A stretch of 64,000 bases of DNA from Blasia pusilla (Eukaryota > Marchantiophyta > Marchantiopsida > Blasiales): assembly GCA_050084515.1 (NCBI GenBank), contig CM114273.1, positions 29,760,001 through 29,824,000 of the forward strand, read 5' to 3'. Below are positions 22,277 to 34,130 of the stretch, in pieces; position 1 is the stretch's first letter, and every line of letters starts with the position of its first letter. A model generated the notes under the pieces. That model was not told the DNA's origin. It made no database searches and saw only the letters and a list, made by a program, of their open reading frames with translations. Position numbers and translations under genes: made by a program.

Positions 22277-24760
22277 GGACAACTTCACGAACTTCATACA
22301 TTAGGTACGCTCCCCTGTTTATCGCCCTTACTTCGCATTACAGAAGGTGACGTTCGCTTGTGAGTGCGTTTGGATTCATTGCTGCCAACATCGGCCGCAC
22401 TGTTCGCTTTCTTTCAAGAAAGTCTCACTCAGTTTGCTTTTATGACAATTCCTTTCTCTTCCCCTCAACAAATACCACGATTCTTGGACGTCTTCGCCTG
22501 AGATTTGGATAAGAGGTCATAGTACATTGCATCTATCTTCCCATTTCGCGTGCGTGCGTGGTGTGTTCGTTGATTTCTCCCTGAAGGCAGGCTTTTGTTA
22601 TACTTTAGCCACAGTGCTTTGGTTGTGATTCTCACTCCTTGACCGTGTCTTGTCACCCAGGTAAACTCACCTTTCAAACGAACAACAGTACCCACTGGTT
22701 AATCGAACAGCTGCATCGACTGGGGCAGTACTTTCGAAGCGTGTACCATACTACTGCCGTGGACCAACGGAGTTTCGTCATCATCATAGTTGGTCGTAAC
22801 ATCTTGACATACGCCGCCGCGACCTGTAAATTAGATAGTGACAAGAGTAGACGGCTTCGCAACATCTCCAAGTTGCCAAATGCCCGAGAACCTAACAGGT
22901 TGAGTATTGGAGATTTTCTCGGAGATTAGTGGAGCTCGAGTGTCTTTCAAGGGCACTCTGAGACGTGCAGGATTTGTGGATCGACTGGTTGTCCAGCATT
23001 TCTTTGTCGGACTGCATGTCAGTATTCGCGCACACGTCACGATATCCCAGTCTGGAAACTTAGATAGTAGAGCTCAGGGTACCTAGAGTGCTGACAACTA
23101 TTCCTACGCTCTCGTGCCATGTCAATATGCTGTATATCATTGCACATAATATCAATCATGATCGTCCTCGTTTTCTATTCATGCGGATTGCACGTTTAAC
23201 CTACGTCGCTTTGACGCGATCTAGAAGTTCGCAAGATCGGAAAGGACTTCGATGGCTGCTCTCACTCGGACCTCGCTGCCCGACCTACACTAGACTTCTA
23301 CGTCTGGAGTCCTTGCTGTGCACTCCGAGTGATTTACGAGTTAGTATGTCTGCCACTCTCACCTCGCCAGCGCCACCTCGATGGGAGTACATGCGGATAT
23401 CATTGTTCTGTCTTTAGAATCCTGTCATTGATTGCACGTGATGCCTTACTGTAGATCTGGGCTTCCTTCTCCAGCAGTGAACGTGATCGTGCAGATTTTG
23501 CTTACGGGTAGTTTTCTGGTCTTCTTTCGAACTAAAGTGTGCCAGTGGGATGAGACTGGTGGTACATATTGTGAGGCCATGAAAGGGATTGGTCACAACT
23601 GGAAGCGCTTTCTGTATCCCTAGTGGTCCGTGGAGTTGGAAGAGGCTTCGGAGGCGAGCCTTGATGTCACCTAGAGACGCATGGTGATGTAGTCAGTAGA
23701 TTACAGAATATTTATCCATTGCTTGCGTAGCCCGTGTGGGCTCCACGATCGGCGGGGTTATGTCTGTTTCAGTGCAGGAAGTTTGTCATCCATCGAGAGG
23801 TGATATGTTGTGCAGAGCACGTCGTCGGTTCGACCCATCTCCTCGGAACCTCGTAAGGGTGAGGGAAGCGCAAGGAAAAAGCCTTTTGTTTACCTTTTTC
23901 GGCGGGCCGGGCAAGCTAAATCGGTTCCCTCCTCTTCTCATATGGTGCTGAGTTTGCTTTCCATCCCCAGGTTGCTAGCAGAGACTACGTCACGTCCTCA
24001 TTCGTTGTTTAATCTGTCCTCTGTCTTCGTCACTGCCTGCACATGAAGTGATTTGTCAACTTTCACCTCCACTCTTGCCCCGGGGCAGGGTCTCTACTTC
24101 CTAGACTCGTTTTGACCAATTTGTGGACCTTGGTCGGCTGCTCTACTCGCTGCTAACAAAGATCATATCACCGCTTTACCTCCGCATTGGTACATTCTAC
24201 GAGGTTTCTCCCCAATGTTGGATCCTTTCAAACAGAAAATCTCGGATTTGGTGTTTTAAAAAGTGTATTTTAAGGTCAAAATTGCGGACGGGCTGTGCGA
24301 TTCCTCGGATGTCCTGCCCGCATTTAATTTCTCTCAACTTTATTGACTTCGCTAACAGTCGTTGAGAGGTAGGCTATTCCTTCTGATCATCTACGTGACT
24401 CAGATACGGAGGACCAGGTGCTCCTGGTCCTGGGGATGGCTGATCTGATGGCGTGTCTCGGTTGTGAACCATTCACCAAGCCTTGAATTGAATGGTGTAT
24501 GTGTATTCATACCAATGCTGTGTCCTCCGGGAAATGGTAGCGAACTATGTAGTTAGCTGGCGTACATGATAGCAAGCAGGAGTAGATCTGCCGAACGATT
24601 TCCACGAACTTTCCTCTCACCTTATCTCCTGTGTTCCCGGCGAGCTTATGTTCAGGCGGACAAATGATCCCAGCACCTGGGGTTATCGGGTTTGAACAAG
24701 TTTATGAAATAGGTTAGAGTGGCTATATTTGAACTGTCTATGTGGCGATAAGCATGCAGA
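22277..24760. other. 3' flank of PADRE gene, no further gene recognised
   Basis: GC content stays higher than in the transposon regions and the DNA appears single-copy. It probably includes the PADRE 3' UTR. The open frames present are short and match no family I know. No repeats of the dispersed families were seen here. Confidence 0.45.
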
Positions 24761-24764
24761 TAAT

Positions 24765-25330
24765 CGCTTCGTCACTCTCCGTTTGTCCGTTTTCAAAGTG
24801 GCGTCTGCGACGGGATTTCCGATGCCTGATCTTTAAAGTGCTCCCTCGTTGAGGTTCATTCCTCCAACTTCCATATCCTTCGGTACGCAGTCATCTCAAA
24901 TGTATGTGCAGCTTTCTCGATTGGTCTAGAAACGCAGGTCTCTTGCTTAGTTGGAACTGTGGCGTGTGGCCTGGGAAGTCATTGGCAAGTATAAACCTTG
25001 ATAGAAACCTTGATCAGTCGAACTGCGTATTTGCAATGCTACTGTCATCACATGGTCTCTAATAATTGGCAACATCCTTGCCGCTCTCTGCCTCATAATT
25101 ACCTTTCTCTGCACCGTTTGGTTCTCCAGCTATTACCCCGGCTCCTCAGGACATCTGTTGCAATAAAACAATTAGAAAGTTCTGAGGTCCCGGTCTGATC
25201 CGATCATGCAATCGTAAACTCGATTCTACTCGAGTGAACACCCCCCGTGCGCAATGTCGAATCCCGGAAGTATCGTGCGAATGTATCCCACCACCCTCCA
25301 CTGGATCTATACGTCTCAGACCCTTCCCTC
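24765..25330 (-). repeat. Dispersed repeat R2, inverted copy
   Basis: Reverse complement of 13422-14118, with good similarity across both ends. A block near 13590-13680 is shorter or different here. It is the only dispersed repeat seen inside the gene island, so it could be the source copy or a separate insertion. Confidence 0.8.
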
Positions 25331-25344
25331 CACAAGTTGCCGCT

Positions 25345-26060
25345 ACCTCGAGTTGTTCCCCTCGTCGTATGTCGGTTGAGTAAGTCGCCGGATCCTCCGT
25401 GGGGCCCGCCCGTGCCACCTTTGATTGTGGGTATGCGGACGAAGCGCCTACTCTACGGAGACCTGACTCAATTCATGCGATGCTTGCTCACTCCCATTCG
25501 TCCGTGGTGGGGCCCACCTGGGAGGGGAATGGAGTGAATCCGGGGCCGCACACCACCGGAGGGCGGGCAGGAGCGAAACCGCAACGCTTCGGGTTGGCAT
25601 AAGCCGAACGACTCCGGCAATACCACAAGGTCGGCACCCACTCACTCCTCCTCCTCTCTGCCACTGCGCCGTGGAGACGGTGGAGCCACACGGGTGTCGC
25701 GAGCCGAGCGACGGCCCGAGGAGCGGGCGGACACACGCTCCAGCCTCCCACACCGCCGGTGGCTCGGCTTGGCCCGTTCTCCGGTTCCCCGGTGATTCGT
25801 TCGTTCGTTCGTTCGCTGAGGGCAGCGCAGCTCAGTGCGCTCCGAGTGAGTGCGGGAGAGAGAAAGTTTCGGTACGTTAAACAGCCCCCACATGCGAACG
25901 CTCGTCTCGCGGGACCCGCGAACCGCTCCATCGCTCTCTACGCTCTCTCTCGCCCGTATTCGCCAAAGTCGCCCCATAGAAAACCGGAAGCTCGTGTGCG
26001 CGTACGGGCCTACAGCACGAGGCCTTTTTGATTTGGAGCAATGAGAGCCAATTGTCGTTC
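25345..26060. other. GC- and CpG-rich segment, function unknown
   Basis: This is the most GC- and CpG-dense part of the window, with a (TTCG)n patch at about 25798-25818 and many CGG/CCG words. Frames of 60-147 codons occur on both strands but overlap one another and match no family, which is typical of GC-rich non-coding DNA. It may be a promoter or first-exon region of an unrecognised transcript. To about 26460 the sequence stays moderately GC-rich with no recognised gene. Confidence 0.4.
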
Positions 26061-26687
26061 ATGCAATCAAGTCACTTTAATCCGGTCGCCTTTGCTTAGA
26101 TCGATCATCGAAGGAAGTTGGAGGAGTGTCAGAGTGCTGTTGAAAAGGAGATCGCTTAGGTGAGTAGGGTAGGGTAGGAAAGAGCCCATTTATGAGACCT
26201 GGTTCGTCCATTCGCAATGGTTGAGTTGAGATCGGGAGATCTCCATCGAAAGAATATTTGGTACGTGGCCCAGTTCGTCGCGACTGCTGGAGAGTCTGCT
26301 ACTACTACGGACAATGCCGACAATGGAGTCGTTCGGTCGTTCGTTGAGATCTTTGAGCGAGAACAAAAGCTTTGGCTTGTACCAGTGAGAGAGTTGTCGA
26401 CCATTACCGGAAGAGTTTCAATCTGGAGTCACGTGTTTATACGCACTCTCGTACGCGCGTAATAAAGTCTGCATGTCGACTACGGCTCGGTTCATAGACT
26501 CATGGAATCTTAGTTTGGATGCACATGGTATGTTTCCTTTTCGTATTTTTATTCGTGAATAATTGATTGCACTCGTGAGTTCTTAACCAAGCTAGAGAAG
26601 AAACTACTCTACGCTTTCCTCACTTTTTCGAGTTCAGCCTCGTCACATACCATTAGTGTCCCTAGCTAATATATAGACTTTGCCGAG

Positions 26688-27130
26688 AGAACCGGATAAC
26701 CTCCTTTTTGGTCTTGTCTTACATTTTGAAATATGTTCGTTATTTTTTTGGAATCGAACATTTGTTAAGGTTTTTCTCACTTCTTTAATTTTCCCCACTT
26801 GCACATCCGGGAACAAGCATTTGATTCTCAAGTGCAACATCCATCAACCAAGTCATATCCAATTGTCTTTTTTCTAACTCGTATTCGAGTCTCGGATAGA
26901 CTCGACTCAGTGGTGAAAGAGAACTTTCACATGAACTTGAAAGGTATCTGGATAAGCTCCATTTTGGTCTTGTCTTACATTTTGAAATATGTAAGTCATT
27001 TTTTTTTAATTGAACATTTGTTAAGAATATTTCTCAATTCTTTTCCCCACTTGAACATCATGCGAACATGCATTTGGTTCCCGAGTACAACATCCATCAA
27101 CCAAGTCATATCCTATTGTCGTTCTTCCTC
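26688..27130 (+). repeat. Direct repeat of about 185 bp, two copies
   Basis: About 26690-26875 and 26945-27130 are clearly similar. Both contain TTTTGGTCTTGTCTTACATT, then GAACATTTGTTAAG and later ACATCCATCAACCAAGTCAT. The offset is about 250 bp. No coding content was recognised. Confidence 0.75.
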
Positions 27131-27209
27131 TTTTTGCTATAGCAACATCTCCTATCTTGTAGTTATAGACTTAGTGGTGATAGAGAGCTTTGGCATGAAC
27201 TAACCTCCC

Positions 27210-28420
27210 AAATCATGCTCCACATCGGAAAAATGAACATGTGCTACTTTGGGCGTCTTGTCACTCTCTCCTTGGACAACATCCCAGGAAGTCTATGGGT
27301 GCCTATCTCTCCTAGCCTCACCCCAGCCAATGCCTCTATAGACCCTATAGGCAATGCGCTAACTCGTGGACGTGACTGCATGAATGACACTCGCATCCGC
27401 CTCTGCTCAGCCATGCTCAGAGTGACTATCCATGTGAGATAGTTGAGTTCCATCGCCTGCCCCAACACGTGTCTTTGTGATGCCCGTGTCATGTATGGCA
27501 CCGCCGTAGTACCCATAGCAAATCCCTTGGCAGGCTTACGCTCATCAATAGTTGGCTCCTCTAATGGTCGGGTCTCCTCATTCCATATGATGTCACCAAC
27601 GTAGGTGAGGCTGCCCGTAACTCCCCCACCCTATTGGCTATTGCCAACGGTGTTCTATTATCCCACATCATCACTTAAGATTGACGCCCTAGACCCAAGA
27701 TAGCATCCATTGTCAAGTGTGGTGCTCTCTGACCTCCATCATAAGCTCGATTCAATACCTTCGATGGGAGAAGGTTCATCCTTCATAATTATGGACAATA
27801 TGCGCGCGATGTAACTCTCGCCGCATCCAACAATACGCCAGGTCCCAACCATGACCTCATCTGATGCACACTCTTCACACATGTGCATGAGAGTATCCCA
27901 AAAATAGTATGTTCTCTAGAATGTATGTTGGAACAACTCTGACTCTCTTGCAAGTGTCGTAATACTCATAGCATCTCCCAAATACCCATGACCTTGGATC
28001 ATGCAATCGATCCAAACCCTTGGCATGCCGATGAATATTGACCCTGACATGGCCATGCAAAAATCACCAAATGAATGGTTCCAACTCTATCCAAGTCCTA
28101 CGCCCCCAACACAGAAATATTGGAAAAAAGTGTACGCTGATACCCAGATACTGCAGATACCAACAATAAGTTAGAATACCTCTGGATCACCCGGGCCATA
28201 TGGTGCAATAAGACTCATCGTGCGATCTAATTTCTCTCCACATAAAGGTATTGATGCACCCGTAATCCTGCCTCTAACACCGCAACCAATCCCATGTTGA
28301 TCCCTCCAAAGAGATCTAACACTTTGATATCCTCCTCTCGAAACTATCACACAACGAGTGTGGTATCCAATGGTGTCAATGTCTCCACTCCAGAAGCTCG
28401 ATAATCACTTGACTCCTTGC
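27210..28420 (-). pseudogene. C5 cytosine DNA methyltransferase domain in gypsy pol (copy 2)
   Basis: Read right to left, motif I is KVLDLFGGINMGLVAVLEAG (Asp codon 28316-28314), then QYLYVE. Motif IV is WPCQGQ, with the catalytic Cys codon at 28049-28047. GLDRLHDPRSW follows, then motif VI as YILENILFLG (27916-27908 for ENI). A motif VIII-like VLLDAARVTSRA comes next and the C-terminal end reads RHVLGQAMELNYLTWIV (about 27475-27425). The order and spacing equal those of copy 1 at 11526-12520. Motif I here has the usual GG that copy 1 lacks. Frameshifts and stops separate the motifs, so it is dead. It follows a retropepsin remnant on the same strand, and the element is cut off near 27210 before any RT. 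Confidence 0.85.
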
Positions 28421-28749
28421 TTGACTCTCTCTCCTCTAGAATAAAGGCATGAATCCACGCTTGCCTCATGAGGTGGTCTACACTCCTCTACAAATCATGA
28501 CTCGTACCCCACAAAGGTGAAGAGGTCTTAACAACATGGAAAGATACACTCGTCATGGCATGTCTCTACATGGGACTATTCGCTATCGATTTCCTCCGCA
28601 TGTGCGTTCCCCTCCAAAAACTCTCCTAGCTTGCTAATGCCACTTATGAATGCCGCCAACATGATCACCGTATCGTCACGTGGTCGACTATCTCGGCCCG
28701 CAAACTGCATAGTTAACTGACTCATCCGATCATCACCTTATTGCCACCT

Positions 28750-29100
28750 TAGCCAATAGGCAACAGTCTCCTCCCAAGAATCCAAGATGAATCCTAGCGG
28801 TATAAGACCGTACTCCCCCACCAACACATCACACGACTCTGCTGGTGCCATAATTACGAGTGTGCACACCATAGCACTATCTATTGCATGCTCTGACTGG
28901 ACTCTAAAAAATATCTCTTGTCCAAGTCATCTTATTACTTGGATGACAAGGCCCCCATAAGAAAAATGTATCTTGAAACAACCAAGGCTCAATGTCGCCT
29001 TTCCATAACCCCAACGCCAAACACGCCGCCTTCACTAACATCAAGGGATGCGCTCTCGAATCAATTAGGACGCATTATGGGTAATAAATTATACCTTGGA
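28750..29100 (-). pseudogene. Ty3/gypsy retropepsin (copy 2)
   Basis: The minus strand encodes LIDSRAHPLMLVKAACLALGL, aligned with LLDSGAQTLMLGKAAF of copy 1, then ESCDVLVGE..LIPLGF as the C-terminal part. The catalytic Asp is kept but Gly of the DSG triad is Arg. Stops and shifts interrupt it. The C5-MTase domain follows about 350 bp downstream, as in copy 1. Confidence 0.7.
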
Positions 29101-30300
29101 CTAACCAAGAAAAACACTCTAGCTGAGTGACCCAACAACACCACACCTGGTGTCACCATGGCTCCCGGCTATGGCTGGTCAAGCTGGCATATCCACCGAC
29201 TTTGCTATCGCAACTTGCCATGATTGAGTGGAGGATATCTTGAGCACATGCTCTAAGAAGAGGTCCACCACCTCCTCACAAACCACCTCCAAACGAGATT
29301 CGGACAGTCACGGGGCCTTTTCGGATAGGAAATCATCTCTCCACACTTACACAACATTGCATCTAGCCAAAATACCTCCGCTAGTCCAACTCTCATTGTC
29401 GCCAATTCTATGGCAGAAAACAATAAAGCCTACCTCATCCTAGTGGCCACCTCCAACAATGTGGTTGACACTAGCTCCACCCAAGTTGGCATAAGAGTCA
29501 TCTCTCCAACTCCTTGTGACGTTGATAAACCTACCCCACTTGTGGGCACCGTTGGTCGTTTAGGCACCATCGATGGTGTATGCACTGCATCCAACAAGGT
29601 AAACAATTGGGGAAGCCTAGTCTTTCGTCCCTTGGTTCCCTCCTGTGTGTCTATCTCCAACCCACCTCTCGATGGCTTTGTACTCTTGTAGAACCCGGAG
29701 TCACCACCGAAGTAGCCTCAACCAGAGCTCCACTACACATATGCCCCATTCCAGAGAAATCCTCTTAGGTATCCCGGTAAGAAGTGGAGGCGCCACTCAA
29801 AGTAGATGCTCTCGGGTCAGACTCTATCCCTAGCTGTGTCATCATCATGATTATTGTCCTCTGCTCTAATTTATTGATGCATGAGAGACCACAACCAAAT
29901 CTGCTGCTACCTCCACCTTGAAGACCGTCTCGAAACCCTTAGCCTCAATCTGGACAAGCCTCTCGACAAAGATCAAAACACCTATATCTGGTGGAACCAT
30001 CTCGATGGTAATGGTGGTATTCCAATTGTGGTGGGGCCATCCTAGGTGGCTCCTGAGCAATTGGAGGTCCCTCGATCCTCTACCATGCGGTGGGAAATCC
30101 CTTTGCATATGGGTCATTGCCTCATGGGCTCACGATATCCACCATGCTCTGTGAGTACATCGGCTTGCTCCAATAGTACTGATGCATGTTAAGGCATGTG
30201 TGGGGCTACTACTACCTGTGGATCCATCGAATCTCAAGAAAATCATGTGGTCACCACCTAATCTTGAATCATGTTGAGCTCAAACTACTCAAATAACTCG
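29101..30300 (-). pseudogene. Decayed gag-pol linker of gypsy copy 2
   Basis: Minus-strand frames (for example at 29430-29660, with PQLFTLLDAVHTPS) join the gag-like region to the protease. No named domain is visible. It is included because it lies between recognised parts of one element on the same strand. Confidence 0.4.
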
Positions 30301-30985
30301 AAGACCACCTTCAATGTGGGCTTCATCGTGTGAAGCAACATCACATCTCAGACTTTCCTCTGTAGCTGTCAATCCAAAGCCCGTACCAATACTATAGTGA
30401 GTGCCCTCAATCAGTCCAGATGTAGCAATGATTAGTCACTGCATGCACCTGAACGCCTCTCTCAAACTCTTATCCGATATGTGTTGAAAATCATGTAGAC
30501 TCTTCAACTTGTCGGTCCGCATGCCCTCATAGCTCCTCCCCAACTATCAGAAGAACTCAATTGTCAAACTAAAACGGGATGGTGCTCTAGCACCCGAGGT
30601 CTTTGCCACCTCACCACCCTCATTTCCATCATCTCCATCTAGTCCTAGGATAGATAGTGTAGGTCTCTCCCCTCTCACTATCCCATCATATGCCTCCCGG
30701 CCATTACACGACACATACTGTGGAGCCCTATACATCCTCCAGACAGTGATCTCTACCAAGTATACAGACCGGAACTCCATGTAGTCATCCATTGGAGGAC
30801 CCTCTGAATGCTAGAACAAACCCTTCCACGCTATGAAAGGGTTGAACCACATAGAGGCTTGTATCTCTTGGAAGTCGCACCATGTTACAAACTCCTGGAT
30901 GAGATTGTCTTAGTTGATAGTGCCTACTGCACGTGAGAAACAACGCATGCCTTGGTGGCTCATATCGTCCATCTCCCTCCATGTA
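30301..30985 (-). pseudogene. Gag-like region of gypsy copy 2
   Basis: Adjacent minus-strand frames (30785-30982, then 30547-30792) are rich in aromatic and charged residues and lie where gag should be: after the leader and before the protease. No CCHC zinc knuckle was found, so the gag assignment is by position. Confidence 0.4.
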
Positions 30986-31039
30986 TCATTGTCTTCGTCT
31001 ACGATCACGTCACCATATTGGCTATCCAATGATCAAAAC

Positions 31040-31540
31040 CAACTAAGGATGGGATCGAGGTGGTTCCTCACTCAAAACTCTTGATACGTCACCCACTCCG
31101 TGTATAAATCCACTACCACTGCTCGACGTATCCCATTCTTCTGATGCCTAGAAGAACGCTGTGATGATAGTACTATCTCTCAAGCTCAAGCACTTAGACT
31201 CTCCCACACTCCTTTCCAGCTAACCTACGCTAATGCTAATCCTATGACGACACACTCGGCCTCACACAAACTCAACACTTGGGGGCTAACCTTGAACCTC
31301 CCAACCTAGCTCATCTAAGCTATTGAAAATCTCTCACGTCATACACGTGATCCCTACTCGATAATTGCCATATATCCAGAAACATGCTATACATGCAAGG
31401 AGTCTACACTCGTCAGCATGGCTACACCCATCTAGCCTAAGCTCTACTCGATACCCAAAATCCTCAATGACATGAGACAATTGCGGGAAAAGGCATTCCA
31501 ATGGATAATCTGAACACATACACTATCACTCTATTGCAAG
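31040..31540 (-). repeat. Gypsy leader/gag-proximal segment, copy b
   Basis: Similar to 2100-2662, with the shared phrase GGTTCCTCACTCAAAAC and an identical junction phrase ATCACTCTATT just before the LTR boundary. On minus it precedes the gag-like region of copy 2. Beyond 31541 the sequence no longer follows LTR-A; it resembles 17322-17404 instead. Confidence 0.6.
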
Positions 31541-33055
31541 GTCAACATTGATTGCTCCATATGGTGCAACAACCTCCGCGACATGATCCTATTCTCAAAA
31601 AATGCGTCAACCCTTCCGACAGCCGATGTAGACTACCCGTTGGCATTGGCGTGTGTGTATATATCTCTAGCACTCCATTGCAGATCCTTGGCGTTGATCA
31701 TCCATCTGAACCCCGATCGATATGATACTAGGTAATCAACAACAAGTCCGTCCGCTTTCTGAGTGGGCGGCGAAACCACTACAAATCACTTCCACGATAA
31801 GAAGCACCGATATCTCGGTGAGTCATCCTAACCTGATACTTTTGAGTTTCTCCCTTCCCGCTCAATCAACCTCCAAACCATGACTATAAGCCAACCACAT
31901 TCGACCTCTGACCTAGTCAATTTCTTAACTTCTTGGTGTGTGCCCGACCACGTAACCTGATCCTACCTCTGCGTGGCTCCATCCCCGTCTTGCGGATACT
32001 ACGTTTGCCCTTCCAACCGTGTTACCGACTTCACCTCTTGGTCATAACTTGCCACTTCCTCTTTCACTTGCACACAACCGCGCAGGGAAACCCCTTCGTG
32101 GCACCTTTAGCCCGACACGCATTCCTATGTGCCCAATCCCTCCCTATGCCATTCCTACATTCCTATGAGTCCTCTTTTACTTGCATAGCATCCATAGGCG
32201 CGCCTCCCTATGCAGCGCACCTACGCCCTACCGGTTGTACAAGCGGCTCATACCATTGGCTCCCTACTCCGACCTAAATGTATCGTGACCTAACCTCTCA
32301 TAATCTAAACGTATATGCCCTATTCTTGAAAGCCGCCCTCACGACGGCTATAATTCCTAAACGGGATTCTGTCTTCTCTTTCTTGACGTGTGCCACTCTC
32401 CAATTGACGCCACATCCAGCGATACACTCTACCACTGCCCTACATCAGTCCGCCAAACCAAAATTTGAGAAAAATGGGCAGCGCTTCAGCGCCCAATCTC
32501 CTAAATAGAGAAGTGACAACACCAACACCTACCAACATCTCCAAGGGCTTCCCATCGAGGCAACTCACTTGCCTACCTTCATACAACAAATTTTCCCCTT
32601 CCCCCTTGCATCTTTCTCATTTAAAATCATAGTAGAAATGGCTCACGGCCAACTCCACTCTTGAATGTACATCGGCATATTGAGCCACATCCACCCTCCA
32701 ATATGAGGGAATCTGGATACTAGGATCCTAGTTCCTACTACACACAAAGCAAGAAAGGTGCTCTTAAGGTCCAACATAAGAGAGGCTTTCCCTCTCTTAT
32801 AGCCTTGGTAAGATCCAAAAGGCTCTTCCTCCAAAAATAGCCTCAAAACGACGACTAGCGTGCGTAGGTTATCGAGTGACCATTGACTCAATCAACAAGT
32901 CACCTGGCTGAGACCAAAATAGGGAAATTGTTAGAAACCTAGTTTTGTACGCAATGGATTTGTCGCAAACCTCATGTGACATCTCAGGAGGAAGTTACAC
33001 CCAAAAAAATTGGCGTGTATCCTATCACCAAATGCATAGAGTTATTATACGATAG
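31541..33055. other. Stretch without recognised gene, probable LTR debris
   Basis: The first 140 bp resemble 17322-17404. No LTR termini were identified. A TGTCGCAAACCTCATG phrase near 32960 resembles the start of LTR-B but the similarity does not continue. Frames at 31933-32508 match no known family. Confidence 0.35.
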
Positions 33056-33059
33056 GAAA

Positions 33060-33640
33060 ATATTTTTCCCAATACGTTTGATCCACCAAAACATATTTTT
33101 GCTCATACCCCTTAAATGCCAAATTTACACATTCCCCTTGATCCACAACATTTGAATGGTAACCAGAACTTAGGAACAAATCCGCTGCTAATGCCTTAAA
33201 CAGACACGGCCAAAATTGAGGGACAAACTTGCTATCCCAATCTAATACTAACTCACTTGATTAGGCCGAATGTCTGAAAATATGGTCAAAGAAAAGACAA
33301 GCTACTTCCAATGCTGTAACTGTATTTTGGTAAGAATGAAACTCCCATTTTATAAAATTGATTTACCACTATAATAACCATGATTGAATTAATACTTTCA
33401 ACTATGGTAATCCCATGATGAAATCCACAGTGACACTTTCCTATGGTTCACCCGGAATCTTATAAAAGTTGAAGAAGTCTTGACATCTTGCCATAGTCTA
33501 ATCGATTCTTTTGGTTAACTAAGCACGATTCAACATCTCTTTATGGTATCCTTGTCTTGAGACAGCCAATAGGAATACTTCTCGAGAATCTCCAAAGTCA
33601 CCACCTGACCAAAATGTCCAACCTAAGGTTCATCATGATG
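33060..33640 (-). pseudogene. Gypsy/chromovirus-type integrase remnant, AT-rich
   Basis: The minus strand, read across frames, gives VGHFGQVVT, then WISSWDY, then ELVLDWDSKFVPQFWPCLFK and YEQKYVLVDQTYWEK. These correspond to the zinc-binding region, the MDFI..LP segment and the LVSDRDSKF catalytic block of gypsy integrases. Many codons are now stops and the DNA is AT-rich, so it is old. It belongs to a different gypsy branch from the integrase at 4286-4759. Confidence 0.65.
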
Positions 33641-33689
33641 AACCTTGAGAACCTTTATCCTTCAACTCTCATAACATATAACCTTTGTT

Positions 33690-34030
33690 GTGTGCATTTC
33701 AAAATATCATATGCATGATGGAGAACAAATGCAGATCTATGAAAGAAGTAATAACATCAATGGTTTATATTGTAGGATACTCCGTTGGGCAAGATCAATT
33801 ATGTCCTTTCTTCGACTATACAAGCACCCTCTTTGTGATGAGTTGATCTTATTATGTCTTGAGGTGGCTTTCCTTTATTTGGTAATGTAGTGTTGTTGAT
33901 CCACCACAATCTGACTTGGTATGTGAGGTTGCACATACTAAAGGTTCTATGATCAATGCAATAACAAAAATTAAAGAGTTGAGTGATGGGATGAGACATG
34001 TAAAGTTGTGGAACTACTATCTTGAACACT
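33690..34030 (+). pseudogene. LINE-like ORF C-terminal remnant (copy 2)
   Basis: The translation across frames follows the C-terminal region of the LINE-like element at 59500-60890: GYSVGQDQL, then SDLVCEVAHTKGSMINAITKIKELS, against GYIVGQEHL and THTKSSVVETTTRTKELS in the other copy. Only this part survives. Confidence 0.55.
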
Positions 34031-34130
34031 CATCTTATGTATTGCATATCATAGACCATGCTCTATTTTCAGATATATACCTAAACACACTGACATTGGC
34101 CACGTTTAGGATAAACTAGCCTTCCGTCTC

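Noticed and set aside
25448-25977. Overlapping GC-rich frames of 101-147 codons on minus
   Set aside because: They overlap frames on both strands, have an Arg/Pro/Ser-biased composition typical of GC-rich non-coding DNA, and match no domain.
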